Of a DNA stretch of 64,000 nt, positions 35,050-44,752 are shown piece by piece (within the stretch, counting starts at the first letter, position 1; each line of letters starts with the position of its first letter). The translations under genes were made by a program, and so were the position numbers. Where the stretch lies: positions 818,847 to 882,846 of the forward strand of contig NZ_KV440953.1 in assembly GCF_001636425.1 (NCBI RefSeq), written 5' to 3'. The notes under the pieces were generated by a model, which worked only from the letters and a program-made list of their open reading frames with translations, was not told the origin of the DNA and made no database searches. The stretch is from Heyndrickxia acidicola (GTDB lineage: Bacteria > Bacillota > Bacilli > Bacillales > Bacillaceae_C).

Positions 35050-35874
35050 CTATAGCGGCTTGCTGTACGTGAGATTAGCAGGCAGAAGGCCGAAGCCCTT
35101 TGCAATATCATTTGCAGCATGACTGTCAGAACCAGGTATTAAGGGAATATCCAGACTGGCGGCCTTTTCGAGGATAGAGGGCGGAGGATAGCATATCCCG
35201 CAGTATTCCTTAAAAAAACCGGCAGTATTGGCATCCAATGAATAATTATTTTCTTTTATTAACGATAAGATTTCATTTATATCACTTGAGTAATCATAAT
35301 TTGATTTAAATAGGGCAGAAAACTTATCAATCAGGGTAATATGTCCAATTCTTTTCGGTTTATAAGGGCCTAGATCCATTTGAATGGCTCGTTTTAATGT
35401 TTGAAAATATTCTTCATACACTTTTTCAACAGAACCAAATAACTGAATAATTCTTGAAAACTCTTCAGGACTGTAATCTATACATACATACTCACCTCCA
35501 GGTGCTCTAAGCATATGTACAGATAAAATTGAATAAACAGGATTTGCCTTAAGCAGCTTCAGCAATTTTATTGTTTCATTTTCGTAACCCAAGACATAAT
35601 CTACCTCGTATCCGGTATTTACCTCGATCTCTTTTTTATATTTTTTACGCAAAAGGTTTGCCTCAGCTAAATAGGCTGGAACATCTTCCCATTGCATAGT
35701 GCTGTCATTATTGGGAACCGGGTCTCTAAAGCCGGAAGGAAGCGGCGCATGTTCGGTAAAAGAAAGACAATTGAGCTCCTTTTTTAAGGCTGCTTGCACA
35801 TATAACTCCATTGCATCCTTTGAACCATGTGGACAGTATTGTGTATGGACATGAAAGTCACCATTAACCAACAT
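35050..35874 (-). CDS. hisJ: Histidinol-phosphatase, PHP family
   Basis: 274 residues; removes phosphate from histidinol phosphate. PHP-domain metal ligands are visible: DFHVHTQYCPHG at residues 6-17, EH in LSFTEHAPLP, and the C-terminal IPGSDSHAANDI. This fills the step missing from the short HisB encoded in the divergent operon. The start has aaaaaggagc upstream. Divergent from hisZ with 169 bp between the two starts, so control may be shared. Confidence 0.93.
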   Translation of the reverse strand: MLVNGDFHVHTQYCPHGSKDAMELYVQAALKKELNCLSFTEHAPLPSGFRDPVPNNDSTMQWEDVPAYLAEANLLRKKYKKEIEVNTGYEVDYVLGYENETIKLLKLLKANPVYSILSVHMLRAPGGEYVCIDYSPEEFSRIIQLFGSVEKVYEEYFQTLKRAIQMDLGPYKPKRIGHITLIDKFSALFKSNYDYSSDINEILSLIKENNYSLDANTAGFFKEYCGICYPPPSILEKAASLDIPLIPGSDSHAANDIAKGFGLLPANLTYSKPL

Positions 35875-35937
35875 TAGTGTTTGCTCCTTTTTATAAGATT
35901 CATCTCGTCAGGACATCTCACTTTAAAAATTACAAAG

Positions 35938-36016
35938 TTGACGGATTCTTTTCGGTTATGTTATTGTATTATCAATTCAAAATACTTTAGTTTAGTAGAG
36001 TATTAATATACTAAAG
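35938..36016 (+). promoter_or_regulatory. Candidate his operon promoter and operator
   Basis: A possible sigma-A promoter is TTGACG at 35938-35943 with an AT-rich -10 about 18 nt later (tattgt). Downstream is the inverted repeat CTTTAGT (35985-35991) and ACTAAAG (36010-36016), and inside it AGTAT-N4-ATACT at 35999-36012. A TrpR-type repressor (YerC/HisR) is thought to control his genes in Bacillales; matching this site to it is inference. Confidence 0.4.
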
Positions 36017-36043
36017 GATAGAAAAGATAGGATGTGAAGTCAA

Positions 36044-37168
36044 GTGTTTTTACCATCAGGAAGCCAGGATGATATCGGCAGAGTGGTCAGCAGCAGAAAT
36101 ACAGTGTATGAGATTTTTCGCAATGTGGCCACAATGCGTGGATATAAAGAAATTTCAACACCGGTAGTGGAATATGCAAATACTTTTACCAATCCTTACG
36201 TCGGAATGAAGCTTCAAGAAATGCTGAAATGGTTTAATGGAGACGGCGAAATAGAAGTTCTTAGGCCAGATTGGACTACTGCTATATCTAGAGCCTTGAG
36301 AAATCATAAAGGCGATCAGCAAAAATGGGCCTACCAGGGATCGGTTTTTCGGAGAGAAAAGCCTGGAATAGAAAGCAGGCAGGTAGGTATTGAATTAATC
36401 CGTACTTCATCTTTATTAGGAGAAAGTGAATGCCTGCTGATGGCCAATCATTTTCTTAGCAGGCTTAAAGCAAAAGATTTTATTATAGAGCTTGGGCATA
36501 CAGAGATTTTTGAAGAGTTATCCCGCTCTTTAGTATTATCTGAGGAAAAAGCTGAGAGTCTTCGATTGGCGATGCATGATAAACGCAGGGATGAAGTATA
36601 CAGGATTGTAATGGAAAATAACTCCAAGGAAGCAGCTGAAGAGCTCTCAGAACTTGTCCACGCATATGGACCTTTTGAAATGATTAATCAGTATGAAAAA
36701 CGATGGAAAGACCGGCCATTACTGCTCAATGTAATTCAGCATTTAAAGAAACTGGCTCATATTCTAAAAGAATCGGGTATTAACGATTTATTAATTGATT
36801 TAGGAAGAGTGAAAAATCTGCCGTATTATTCAGGAACCATGTTTAGAGGGTATTTTAAGGAGAGCGGTGCGATATGTTTTTCCGGAGGACGTTATGATCA
36901 CCTGTATGATCAATTTCAAAAAAATGTGTCTGCTGTGGGCTTAGCCTTTGATGTTGATATTCTGGCTGAACAGCTGGAGTTTAAAGATTCCCCAAAAAAG
37001 CTTCTGGTCATTGCTTCAGATGACAGTCTGGCGTATGCAGAGAAACTGAGAAAACAATATGGAGATTACATTGTAGATGTGCGATATGAACAGAATTCGG
37101 AAGCAGTCTACGACAAAGTAATAATAATCCAAAAGACATCGGAAGACTACGAGGTGATTGAACAATGA
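36044..37168 (+). CDS. hisZ: ATP phosphoribosyltransferase regulatory subunit
   Basis: 374 residues; a class II histidyl-tRNA synthetase-like paralogue without aminoacylation function. It forms a complex with the short HisG and makes it sensitive to histidine. Class II motifs seen: LRPDWTTAISRAL, WAYQGSVFRREKPG and the C-terminal GGRYDHLYDQF. It lacks the anticodon-binding domain of HisRS. The start is a GTG with aggatgtg upstream. First gene of hisZGDBHAFI, which is tightly packed; its stop overlaps hisG. Confidence 0.92.
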   Translation: MFLPSGSQDDIGRVVSSRNTVYEIFRNVATMRGYKEISTPVVEYANTFTNPYVGMKLQEMLKWFNGDGEIEVLRPDWTTAISRALRNHKGDQQKWAYQGSVFRREKPGIESRQVGIELIRTSSLLGESECLLMANHFLSRLKAKDFIIELGHTEIFEELSRSLVLSEEKAESLRLAMHDKRRDEVYRIVMENNSKEAAEELSELVHAYGPFEMINQYEKRWKDRPLLLNVIQHLKKLAHILKESGINDLLIDLGRVKNLPYYSGTMFRGYFKESGAICFSGGRYDHLYDQFQKNVSAVGLAFDVDILAEQLEFKDSPKKLLVIASDDSLAYAEKLRKQYGDYIVDVRYEQNSEAVYDKVIIIQKTSEDYEVIEQ

Positions 37169-37785
37169 CAGTATGCATTGCATTAACAAAAGGGAGGCTT
37201 GAAAAGCAGTTCCTGGATTTTTTCCACTCACTTTCCTTTGATATAGAACCATTGGTCAATAAAGGAAGAAAGCTAACCGTGCAATCCGGCCCTTTTGAAT
37301 TCATTTTCGCAAAGGGTGTAGATGTTGCTACATACGTGGAATATGGAATTGCAGATCTCGGAATTATTGGGGAAGATATTCTTCTGGAATATCAGCCGGA
37401 CGTATTTGATTTGCTCCCTCTTCCATTCGGATACTGCCGTTTTGCTTTAGCAGCTGAAAAAAATCAACAACCGGCAGATAAGAAAAGAAGAATTGCGTCC
37501 AAATATCCGAACATTACAACAGCTTATTTTCGGAAAAAAGGCGAATCCGTTGATGTGGTTAAACTAGAAGGTTCTGTGGAGCTTGCTCCTATTTTAGGCT
37601 TGGCAGATGCAATCGTCGATTTAGTGGAAACCGGAACCACACTAAAAGAAAACGGCCTTGTTATCTATGAAGAACTTCATCGGATTTCTGCCCGTTGTAT
37701 TGCAAATCGTTCTGCCTTAAAGATAAAAAGAAATGAATTGATGCCTATAATACAAGCTTTTCAGTCTAAGGAGGAAATAAAATGA
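37165..37785 (+). CDS. hisG: ATP phosphoribosyltransferase, short form
   Basis: 206 residues, the short form that lacks the C-terminal regulatory domain, in keeping with hisZ just upstream. It joins PRPP and ATP in the first committed step. Signatures: VCIALTKGRLEKQFLDFF at the N-terminus, GIADLGIIGEDILLE, and the PRPP-binding region VDLVETGTTLKENGL. Overlaps hisZ by ATGA and overlaps hisD start by 4 bp. Confidence 0.95.
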   Translation: MTVCIALTKGRLEKQFLDFFHSLSFDIEPLVNKGRKLTVQSGPFEFIFAKGVDVATYVEYGIADLGIIGEDILLEYQPDVFDLLPLPFGYCRFALAAEKNQQPADKKRRIASKYPNITTAYFRKKGESVDVVKLEGSVELAPILGLADAIVDLVETGTTLKENGLVIYEELHRISARCIANRSALKIKRNELMPIIQAFQSKEEIK

Positions 37786-39083
37786 TCCGATCTTTCTCAT
37801 CAAGAGAATTTATCAATACTTTTCTAAATGGGACGAAGAAAGGAAAAGCCCTGGATGAAAGCATAGTAAAGGCAGCAAACGAAGTGATAGATTCCATTAG
37901 GGTCAGAGGAGAAGAAGCACTAAAAGAATATGTGGAGAAATTTGACGGAGTTGTACCGGAGGAATGGGAAGTAACTAGTAAAGAACGTGAAGAGGCATGG
38001 AATCAGGTACCGGAATCATTAATCCTTTCTCTTAAAAAGGCTGCTGACAATATCAAAGGTTTTCACTCTAAACAGCTGCAGCAATCAAGAATGATGGAAG
38101 TGTCTTCTGATATCATGACAGGCCAGCTTTTCCGTCCTTTAAAGAGTGTAGGGATTTATGTACCTGGTGGGACAGCCTGCTATCCTTCTACTGTGTTAAT
38201 GAATGCGATACCTGCTGTATTGGCCGGAGTAGAAGAGGTTGTCATGGTAACCCCCGCAAGAAATGCTGTTCAAATTGCACCCATCCTGTCGGTTGCAGCT
38301 GATATTGCCGGAGTTCATAAAATCCTTAAAATTGGGGGGATTCAGGCTATCGCCGCACTTGCATATGGTACCGAAAAAATTAATGCTGTGCATAAGATTG
38401 TGGGACCAGGAAATGCATATGTTGCAGCAGCAAAGTCCATTGTTTATGGCGATGTTGGAATAGATATGATTGCAGGACCTTCTGAGGTTGTCATCATTGC
38501 AGATGATTCGGCAAATCCGTGCTTCATTGCTGCTGATTTAATTGCTCAGGCAGAGCATGATACAAATGCCCGGACTTTTTTATTTTCTATATCAGAAAAT
38601 ATCATTCAAGAGACCAGGCTGGAACTTGAAAAGCAATGTGCCGTACTTCCCCGCAGAGAAATAGCAGAAAAGTCGTTAAAACTTCAAAGTGCTGCAGTGA
38701 AAGTGGCTACGATTGATGAAGCATTTTACCTTTCCAATCAATTAGCTCCTGAGCACTTAGAGATTCAGCTGGATCATCCGTTAGAATACTTGGGGAAGGT
38801 CCAAAATGCGGGGTCAGTTTTCTTAGGTCATCATACACCGGAGGCTTTGGGAGACTATTTTGCCGGACCTAACCACGTACTGCCGACAAACAATACAGCC
38901 AGATTTTCATCTGGATTATCTGTTGATGATTTTGTGAAAAAAACAACCTATATCTATTATTCTAAGCAAGCATTGGAAAAGGCAGCACCACATGTTATGA
39001 ATCTCGCTGAGTCAGAACAGTTGGACGGGCATGCACGAGCAGTTGGAATCAGAATGAAGCAGCATACAGAAAGGGGAATGTAG
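37782..39083 (+). CDS. hisD: Histidinol dehydrogenase
   Basis: 433 residues; oxidises histidinol to histidine in two NAD-dependent steps with zinc. Visible motifs: KSVGIYVPGGTACYPSTVLM, GPGNAYVAAAKSIVYGDVGI, DMIAGPSEVVIIADDSA, LIAQAEHDTNA and the C-terminal GHHTPEALGDYFAGPNHVLP. Full length and unbroken. A Shine-Dalgarno aaggagg lies in the end of hisG. Confidence 0.96.
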   Translation: MIRSFSSREFINTFLNGTKKGKALDESIVKAANEVIDSIRVRGEEALKEYVEKFDGVVPEEWEVTSKEREEAWNQVPESLILSLKKAADNIKGFHSKQLQQSRMMEVSSDIMTGQLFRPLKSVGIYVPGGTACYPSTVLMNAIPAVLAGVEEVVMVTPARNAVQIAPILSVAADIAGVHKILKIGGIQAIAALAYGTEKINAVHKIVGPGNAYVAAAKSIVYGDVGIDMIAGPSEVVIIADDSANPCFIAADLIAQAEHDTNARTFLFSISENIIQETRLELEKQCAVLPRREIAEKSLKLQSAAVKVATIDEAFYLSNQLAPEHLEIQLDHPLEYLGKVQNAGSVFLGHHTPEALGDYFAGPNHVLPTNNTARFSSGLSVDDFVKKTTYIYYSKQALEKAAPHVMNLAESEQLDGHARAVGIRMKQHTERGM

Positions 39084-39086
39084 ACC

Positions 39087-39674
39087 ATGAGAAGTGCCTC
39101 AAAAACAAGAAAAACAAATGAAACGTTTATTGCTATTACCTGCGATTTAGACGATCCATCTCAAGTCAGTATTGATACTGGAGTAGGTTTTTTTGATCAC
39201 ATGCTGGAGTTGTTTGCCCGACACGGACGGATTGGGCTGACGGTAAAAACAGAAGGAGATTTGCATATCGACAGCCATCACACTGTAGAAGATACAGGGA
39301 TTGTTTTAGGTCAATTAGTGAAGGAGGCTCTAGGCGATAAGCAGGGAATAACACGGTACGGCTCTGCCTATGTTCCAATGGACGAATCCCTTGGCTTTGT
39401 GGCAGTGGATATTAGCGGTCGTCCATTTCTGCATTTTGATGCGGCTTTTGATAACCCTTCGTTAGGAAATTTTGATACTGAGCTTGTGAGGGAATTTTTC
39501 ACTGCATTTGCCTTCCAGGCGGGATTAACGCTTCATGCACGAGTTCTATACGGGCAGAACACACATCACAAAATTGAAGCTCTCTTTAAAGCATTGGGAC
39601 GTGCTCTTGCACAGGCCGTCACTATTGATCCTGCTATTAAAGGTGTAAACTCCACAAAGGGGCTGCTGGAATGA
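39087..39674 (+). CDS. hisB: Imidazoleglycerol-phosphate dehydratase
   Basis: 195 residues, the monofunctional form without the phosphatase domain. Manganese-binding motifs: [31 protein letters not shown], and [20 protein letters not shown]. It lies 3 bp after hisD and overlaps hisH. HisJ provides the phosphatase. Confidence 0.95.
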   Translation: MRSASKTRKTNETFIAITCDLDDPSQVSIDTGVGFFDHMLELFARHGRIGLTVKTEGDLHIDSHHTVEDTGIVLGQLVKEALGDKQGITRYGSAYVPMDESLGFVAVDISGRPFLHFDAAFDNPSLGNFDTELVREFFTAFAFQAGLTLHARVLYGQNTHHKIEALFKALGRALAQAVTIDPAIKGVNSTKGLLE

Positions 39675-40267
39675 TTGCAATTGTAGATTACGGAATGGGG
39701 AATATTGCGAGTGTTTCTAATGCACTTACATCACTGGGGTATGAAAACTGTATAACTGATCAGGCTTCAGTGCTCGAAGAGGCTACACATATTATTTTAC
39801 CCGGTGTCGGATCCTTTCAGGCAGCTGTAGAAGAAATCGACACGAGAGGGCTAAGGCCAATACTGAGCAGATTATCAAAAGATAAACCGTTTCTCGGTAT
39901 TTGTTTAGGAATGCAGTTGTTATTTGAAAAAGGAAACGAGGGAGGAAACAGCAGCGGGCTGTCCCTCATTCCAGGTTCAGTTGAAAAAATAGAGACAGAT
40001 TTAATATTGCCCCATATTGGATGGAACACGCTGGAAATAATGGGTGAACAGAATGTGTTTAAAGGCTTTCAATCTAAGCATGTATATTTTGTGCATTCCT
40101 ATAGAGCGAATACTCCAAAAGAATATATAGTGGCTTCCACTGAGTATGGATCAGATATTCCTGCCGTGGTGCAGAATGGTAAAGTAGTAGGCATGCAGTT
40201 TCATCCAGAAAAAAGCGGGGATACAGGGCTTGGATTAATACAAACGTTTATCCAGCAGTTCAAATAG
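39671..40267 (+). CDS. hisH: Imidazole glycerol phosphate synthase, glutaminase subunit
   Basis: 198 residues; class I glutamine amidotransferase. The triad is complete: nucleophile in [15 protein letters not shown], and H and E in [15 protein letters not shown]. It supplies ammonia to HisF through a channel. Starts [19 protein letters not shown], overlapping hisB by 4 bp. Confidence 0.95.
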   Translation: MIAIVDYGMGNIASVSNALTSLGYENCITDQASVLEEATHIILPGVGSFQAAVEEIDTRGLRPILSRLSKDKPFLGICLGMQLLFEKGNEGGNSSGLSLIPGSVEKIETDLILPHIGWNTLEIMGEQNVFKGFQSKHVYFVHSYRANTPKEYIVASTEYGSDIPAVVQNGKVVGMQFHPEKSGDTGLGLIQTFIQQFK

Positions 40268-40286
40268 CAGTTATGGAGGAATAAAA

Positions 40287-40991
40287 ATGAGAATTGTACC
40301 GGCAATTGATTTAATAGATGGAAAATGCGTTAGGCTATATCAGGGAGATTTCAAACAGTCGACTCAGGTGGGGGAAGATCCTGAATCCCAATTAAAAAGG
40401 TTTATTCAAGACGGAGCAGAGCTTATTCATATCGTGGACCTTGATGGTGCAAGGATTGGAGAGCCGGTCCAGTACGAGTTAATCAGCCGGCTGTGCTCCC
40501 AATCCAGTATCCCTGTTGAAGTTGGAGGGGGAATTCGAAATATCAATTCAGTTGAAAAGTATGTAAATGCTGGAGTGTCAAGAATTGTACTGGGTACCGC
40601 TGCGCTTGAGAATATGAATTTTGTAGAAGAAGCTCTTTCAAGATACCCTGAACATATTGTGATTGGCATTGATGCAAAGGATGGTAAAGTAGCTGTACGG
40701 GGCTGGGAAACTGTTTCAAAAATTGATTTCTTGGAATTCGCAAAACAATTAGCAGATAAGGGGGCAAAAACGATTGTTTTTACAGATATTTCAAGAGACG
40801 GAACCATGTCCGGTCCAAATGTTGAACAATTGGTGCAGCTTTTGAAAAAAGTTGACTGCCATATTGTTGCATCTGGAGGAATAAGCAGCAACGAGGATAT
40901 TAAAACCTTAGAGAATATAGGAATAACGGAAGCCATTGTAGGAAAGGCCATTTACGAGGGAAGAGTATCTCTGCAGGAGGATAACCGATGA
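40287..40991 (+). CDS. hisA: ProFAR isomerase
   Basis: 234 residues, TIM barrel. Starts [20 protein letters not shown] with catalytic D8 in the first strand; VEVGGGIRN and a second acidic residue in [14 protein letters not shown] complete the symmetric site. Preceded by tatggaggaa. Overlaps hisF by 4 bp. Confidence 0.95.
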   Translation: MRIVPAIDLIDGKCVRLYQGDFKQSTQVGEDPESQLKRFIQDGAELIHIVDLDGARIGEPVQYELISRLCSQSSIPVEVGGGIRNINSVEKYVNAGVSRIVLGTAALENMNFVEEALSRYPEHIVIGIDAKDGKVAVRGWETVSKIDFLEFAKQLADKGAKTIVFTDISRDGTMSGPNVEQLVQLLKKVDCHIVASGGISSNEDIKTLENIGITEAIVGKAIYEGRVSLQEDNR

Positions 40992-41749
40992 TTGCAAAAA
41001 GAATTATTCCCTGTCTGGATGTCAAAAATGGGGAGGTTGTAAAGGGGACTAATTTTGTTGGTTTACGAAGCATGGGGAATCCTGTAGAGATGGCGACTCT
41101 TTATTCACAAAATGGTGCTGATGAACTCGTATTTTTGGATATTTCGGCAACAAATGAAGGAAGAAATACCGTTGTAGAAATGGTCGAGAATACAGCCAAG
41201 CATGTTTTTGTTCCATTTACCGTTGGAGGCGGTGTCAGCACTATTGATGATGTAACACGGCTATTGAAAGCAGGTGCAGATAAAGTGGCAATGAATTCTG
41301 CAGCAGTAAGAAATCCTTCCTTAATTACAGAGTCTGCCTCACGTTTTGGCTCACAATGTATTGTCGTTGCCATCGATGCTAAAAAGTCGGAGGATAGTAC
41401 CTGGCATGTCATGACACATGGCGGACGAAAGGACACTCAGATAAATGCGGTAGAATGGGCAAAAAAGGCCGAAAAATTAGGTGCCGGGGAAATTCTCCTT
41501 ACAAGTGTGGACACGGACGGCTGTAAGGACGGATTCGACCTTGCATTGACGAAAGCAATAGTGGACGTTGTTGACATTCCAGTAATTGCTTCTGGCGGCT
41601 GTGGAAAGCCAGAGCATTTTGCAGATGTATTCAAAGAAACAGGAGTCTCGGCAGGATTGGCTGCATCTATTTTTCATGAAGGAGCCTTTACCATTAAAGA
41701 GGTAAAAGCAGACTGTTTAAATCGGGGAGTGAACATTCGTGAATGTTAA
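40988..41749 (+). CDS. hisF: Imidazole glycerol phosphate synthase, cyclase subunit
   Basis: 253 residues, TIM barrel related to His[21 protein letters not shown] has the catalytic D11, [14 protein letters not shown] the first phosphate site, and [14 protein letters not shown] the second aspartate region. It works with HisH. A caggagg Shine-Dalgarno is within the end of hisA. It overlaps hisI by 11 bp. Confidence 0.95.
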   Translation: MIAKRIIPCLDVKNGEVVKGTNFVGLRSMGNPVEMATLYSQNGADELVFLDISATNEGRNTVVEMVENTAKHVFVPFTVGGGVSTIDDVTRLLKAGADKVAMNSAAVRNPSLITESASRFGSQCIVVAIDAKKSEDSTWHVMTHGGRKDTQINAVEWAKKAEKLGAGEILLTSVDTDGCKDGFDLALTKAIVDVVDIPVIASGGCGKPEHFADVFKETGVSAGLAASIFHEGAFTIKEVKADCLNRGVNIREC

Positions 41750-42410
41750 TTTTACAAAGGGCTTGGTCCCTGCAATTGTGGTAGACGATCAAACGAATGA
41801 GGTATTAATGCTTGCCTATATGAACGAAGAAGCATATCAAAGAACCATTGAAACAAAAGAAACATGGTTTTACTCACGCTCAAGAAAAGAGTTGTGGAAT
41901 AAAGGAGCAACATCAGGCAATAAACAAATGGTAGTGTCCATACAGGTCGACTGTGATGAAGACAGTCTTCTTATTCGGGTAAATCCGAATGGGCCTGCGT
42001 GTCATACTGGAGAAAAATCCTGTTTCTATCGCTCCATTGAGTTCGCTGATTCTCAACCAATAAAGAGAAATTTAAATATAAAAAAGGACTATGTTCTTTA
42101 TGAGCTCATAGAAGAAATAGAAGAAAGGAAATTAAAGCCTCAAGAGAATTCATATACCAATTATTTATTTGAAAAAGGAATAGATAAAATAGCGAAAAAG
42201 GTTATAGAAGAAGCAGGAGAAGTGATTATTGCTGCTAAGAACCAAAATAAAGATGAAATTGTAAGTGAACTAAGCGATCTTGTATATCATTGCTTAGTGC
42301 TCCTATCAGAACAAAATATTCCACTGCAGGAAGTGGAAAAAGAATTAAGAAAGCGTTCAATAAAAAAGGGAAATAACAAGGGTGACCGTCCAACTATTGA
42401 AGAGTGGTGA
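41739..42410 (+). CDS. hisI: Bifunctional phosphoribosyl-AMP cyclohydrolase / phosphoribosyl-ATP pyrophosphatase
   Basis: 223 residues, a HisIE fusion. The cyclohydrolase domain (about 1-115) has [28 protein letters not shown] and [11 protein letters not shown] for zinc. The pyrophosphatase domain (about 115-223) has [15 protein letters not shown] and [13 protein letters not shown]. It ends the operon; its stop codon is within the terminator stem. Confidence 0.95.
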   Translation: MNVNFTKGLVPAIVVDDQTNEVLMLAYMNEEAYQRTIETKETWFYSRSRKELWNKGATSGNKQMVVSIQVDCDEDSLLIRVNPNGPACHTGEKSCFYRSIEFADSQPIKRNLNIKKDYVLYELIEEIEERKLKPQENSYTNYLFEKGIDKIAKKVIEEAGEVIIAAKNQNKDEIVSELSDLVYHCLVLLSEQNIPLQEVEKELRKRSIKKGNNKGDRPTIEEW

Positions 42411-42424
42411 CGGCCACCTTTTTT
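42381..42424 (+). terminator. Terminator of the his operon, overlapping hisI stop
   Basis: GGTGACCGTC at 42381-42390 pairs with GACGGCCACC at 42409-42418 with one mismatch position, followed by T6. The hisI stop TGA (42408-42410) is at the foot of the right arm. Confidence 0.8.
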
Positions 42425-42472
42425 GATGAAGATATAAAATTTTATTAGATTAAATACATTAACCAATGTAGT

Positions 42473-42515
42473 CTCTGTCTTGCTCCAGCACCTTTCGGCT
42501 AGCGGCTAGCGGCTT
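42473..42515 (+). repeat. Fragment of cggctag-family repeat
   Basis: ctctgtcttgctccagcacc followed by tttcggctagcggctagcgg matches the left part of the repeat at 28941-29060. gctagcg is duplicated in tandem. The rest of this 240-bp gap shows no gene. Confidence 0.5.
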
Positions 42516-42648
42516 TGGGACTGTAATTTCTATACAAGATACCCCCTCATTAGCCTGCTGTATATATGGCTTATAGATGAAAAGGATGTTTTACCCGTCC
42601 AGAAAAAATGATTTCACGATTCAAGAAAAGAGCGTTGTGCGAATCGGG

Positions 42649-43419
42649 TTATTCATTCGTTATATCTTTTAAAAATAGTGTTGCAGATAAATAGCGCCGT
42701 GCAAGCATTTGAAAATAGGCCGTAAACACAGATAATGTGGCAATGACTATGGCATTTCGAATGGCTTCGCGCTTTTGGACAGGCAGGGAAGGATACCGAT
42801 CAATAATACCTTCTGCCCGTTCTCTAATCATTTGTTCAACAAGCTCGATGGAAGGCAATTCTTTGTATGAAGCCGTAAAACCGATGCCTTTTTTATTAAG
42901 GTCTTCAAATAATGTGGAATAAGCTGCGTATAAATAAACAGGATTGATTAGATCATCATCTGCATCTTCCGGATCATTAATAATAAGTTTGAGTAATTTG
43001 CGGATGGATTCAAAATCCAAGGCTGTTTTTAAATCCTCTACTAAAAAGAGCAATGCAGTTTGTTCAAGAGAATACTTTTTTCCCTGATGCGGCGAAACCA
43101 CTATATCTTTAATATCACGTTTCACCCAATTTTGAATAGCGCTTAATGAGAAGTTTGTGTTCTCAATTTGCATCCCAAGCTGTACGATTTCATTTAATGA
43201 AAAACCATTCTCTTTTTTTGTGGTTTTCATTATTTTTATAAAAATAGGTGGCAAAGAAGTAGTGATGAGAGCACTTAACTGCTTTTCCATCCCTTCTGCG
43301 TCCGGGTTGCGCATCATCCATGCTTCCTGAAGTATCTGAACGGGTAGCTTGGATTCCCACCCTTTTAATGCAAGGAGAATTTCCGACATTTCTTTCCTGG
43401 TTAATTGAAATATTTTCAT
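42649..43419 (-). CDS. DUF1836 domain protein, MerR-like helix-turn-helix
   Basis: 256 residues, soluble. The central segment (about 85-160: LNEIVQLGMQIENTNFSLSA, IQNWVKRDIKDIV, YSLEQTALLFLVEDLKTAL) has the winged-helix look of MerR-type DNA-binding domains, as in DUF1836. No effector domain recognised. It is followed by a tail of helices. A stand-alone gene; the repeats C and C2 lie in its upstream region. Function unknown, perhaps a regulator. Confidence 0.78.
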   Translation of the reverse strand: MKIFQLTRKEMSEILLALKGWESKLPVQILQEAWMMRNPDAEGMEKQLSALITTSLPPIFIKIMKTTKKENGFSLNEIVQLGMQIENTNFSLSAIQNWVKRDIKDIVVSPHQGKKYSLEQTALLFLVEDLKTALDFESIRKLLKLIINDPEDADDDLINPVYLYAAYSTLFEDLNKKGIGFTASYKELPSIELVEQMIRERAEGIIDRYPSLPVQKREAIRNAIVIATLSVFTAYFQMLARRYLSATLFLKDITNE

Positions 43420-43493
43420 TAATATGGCCTCATTCTAAACAATTTATATGACCTAATCTTATGAAGAGCCTGACGGATTGTCAAATCATTTTT

Positions 43494-43662
43494 AAAGGCT
43501 GTTTTCGCATAGATCGTTGCTTTACGTACAAAGAATGATTCCGTGAGTTGTCTGTCTTCGTGGCATCTTTTCGTAAGCTCTTCACAAGTTTTAATACCGA
43601 ACATATATTTAAAATGATTTTTTGTGTCCAATAGCAACAAATTTTACGTAAAGAGCCTTTTT
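43494..43662 (+). repeat. MITE-like repeat copy C
   Basis: About 169 bp beginning aaaggctgttttcgcataga and ending acgtaaagagccttttt. Left and right ends pair as imperfect inverted repeats, extended by flanking TTTTTAAA and TTTTTAAAA. Placed upstream of the DUF1836 gene. Confidence 0.88.
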
Positions 43663-43675
43663 AAAAGAGTGTATT

Positions 43676-43830
43676 CCGGTAAATTGCTGCTGTCCGTACA
43701 AAAAATAAATCTACATGTTGAATGTCTTTATGGTAGCTTTTTGTACGGAGTTTACAAGGCTTATTAAAAATTAAGCTATTTTTAATATTTTTCTGTATCC
43801 ATTAACAGCAAAGATTACGAAAAAACACTT
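43676..43830 (+). repeat. Divergent MITE-like repeat copy C2
   Basis: Follows copy C directly. It keeps the landmarks in order: ggtaaattgctgctgtccgt, acaaaaaataaat, gaatgtctttatggtagctt, tttacaaggcttattaaaa, tgtatccattaacagcaaag, attacgaaaaaacact. Overall similarity is low, so it is an older or related subfamily member. Confidence 0.5.
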
Positions 43831-43905
43831 GATAAAATTGTTTCAGGTTCATATAATAGGTTCATAAGAACTTGAAATAATAAAAATATAAAAGGAGATT
43901 CGTAA

Positions 43906-44313
43906 ATGATTAAAAAAATCACGTCAGCTATCATTGCTGTAATGCTGGTGTTCATTGCAATGGGAAATGGTACAGCAGAAAATGTCTCTGCTAAATCCTA
44001 TAGATCTACACCGCGTTCTTTTACGCCTCACTATCAGCAAAAATCCAATTACAATCAACATTCGACTATGAATAATCCAACTAATTCCAAATCACTATTT
44101 GGAAATAAAAATATTCAACGAAACAATGGCGGATTTTTGAAAGGACTGTTTCTTGGAGGATTAGGAGGTATGCTTTTTAGCCACTTATTCGGCGGCGCAG
44201 GCTATGGATTCGGATTCTTGAGCATCATTTTTTCACTGTTCATTAATCTACTTGTTATTGCAGTGATCATAGCCATTATCAGCAGAATTTTCCGTTTTAG
44301 AAGAAGGTACTAG
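43906..44313 (+). CDS. Small exported/membrane protein, Gly-rich, Tim44-N-terminus-like
   Basis: 135 residues. A signal peptide or N-terminal anchor (about 1-30), then a Ser/Asn/Gln-rich stretch, a glycine-rich amphipathic segment (GGFLKGLFLGGLGGMLFSHL) and one transmembrane helix near the C-terminus (about 103-125) ending in basic RIFRFRRRY. This layout is seen in the N-terminal part of bacterial Tim44-like proteins, but the Tim44 domain itself is absent. Shine-Dalgarno aaaggaga 7 nt upstream. The yxcD-like gene follows after 12 bp, so the two are likely an operon. No function assigned. Confidence 0.7.
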   Translation: MIKKITSAIIAVMLVFIAMGNGTAENVSAKSYRSTPRSFTPHYQQKSNYNQHSTMNNPTNSKSLFGNKNIQRNNGGFLKGLFLGGLGGMLFSHLFGGAGYGFGFLSIIFSLFINLLVIAVIIAIISRIFRFRRRY

Positions 44314-44325
44314 AAAGGAGAAAAA

Positions 44326-44616
44326 ATGACTACTGTTAAGCTTTTTGAACAAGAAGTTATAAATGCGCTTTGTGTTTATATCAGCCGAAAGGAGAGTATA
44401 TCTCCTGAGGAAGTCATGGTAGAGCTATTATTCGATGATGATACAGGCTTTAGTGTGGAGGCAGAGTTCCGGCAGCAGCGCCAATTTTTAAAAGAGCCTG
44501 TTATGATACAGGCTTTAAGAAAATGGGTGCAATTCCAGCATGGCCTTGATCCTTTTTCGGCGGGTTTACAACTGGAACTGGACGATCAGGAAGGTATCGT
44601 TGCATATGTAAAATAA
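44326..44616 (+). CDS. yxcD: YxcD-family protein (DUF2653)
   Basis: 96 residues, soluble, acidic. The pattern LFEQEVINALCVYISRKESI, PEEVMVELLFDDDTGFSVEA and the ending LQLELDDQEGIVAYV matches what I recall of B. subtilis YxcD. No catalytic motif recognised. aaaggag precedes the ATG. Placed 12 bp after the membrane protein gene. Confidence 0.8.
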   Translation: MTTVKLFEQEVINALCVYISRKESISPEEVMVELLFDDDTGFSVEAEFRQQRQFLKEPVMIQALRKWVQFQHGLDPFSAGLQLELDDQEGIVAYVK

Positions 44617-44752
44617 TGATTGCTAATGCCTCAGGGTAGTTAATCTACTCTGAGATTTTTCGATATTTTTTATTAGGCAATCTCCCTTATAAATCAAGGA
44701 ACGATTGTAAAAACTGTTATCATGGTTGTTTCTTGGATTCAAGAGGCAGGAA

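Noticed and set aside
43494-43640. Short minus-strand frame inside repeat copies B and C (similar peptide in each)
   Set aside because: The peptide similarity only reflects the repeat DNA; other copies (A, E, F) break the frame.
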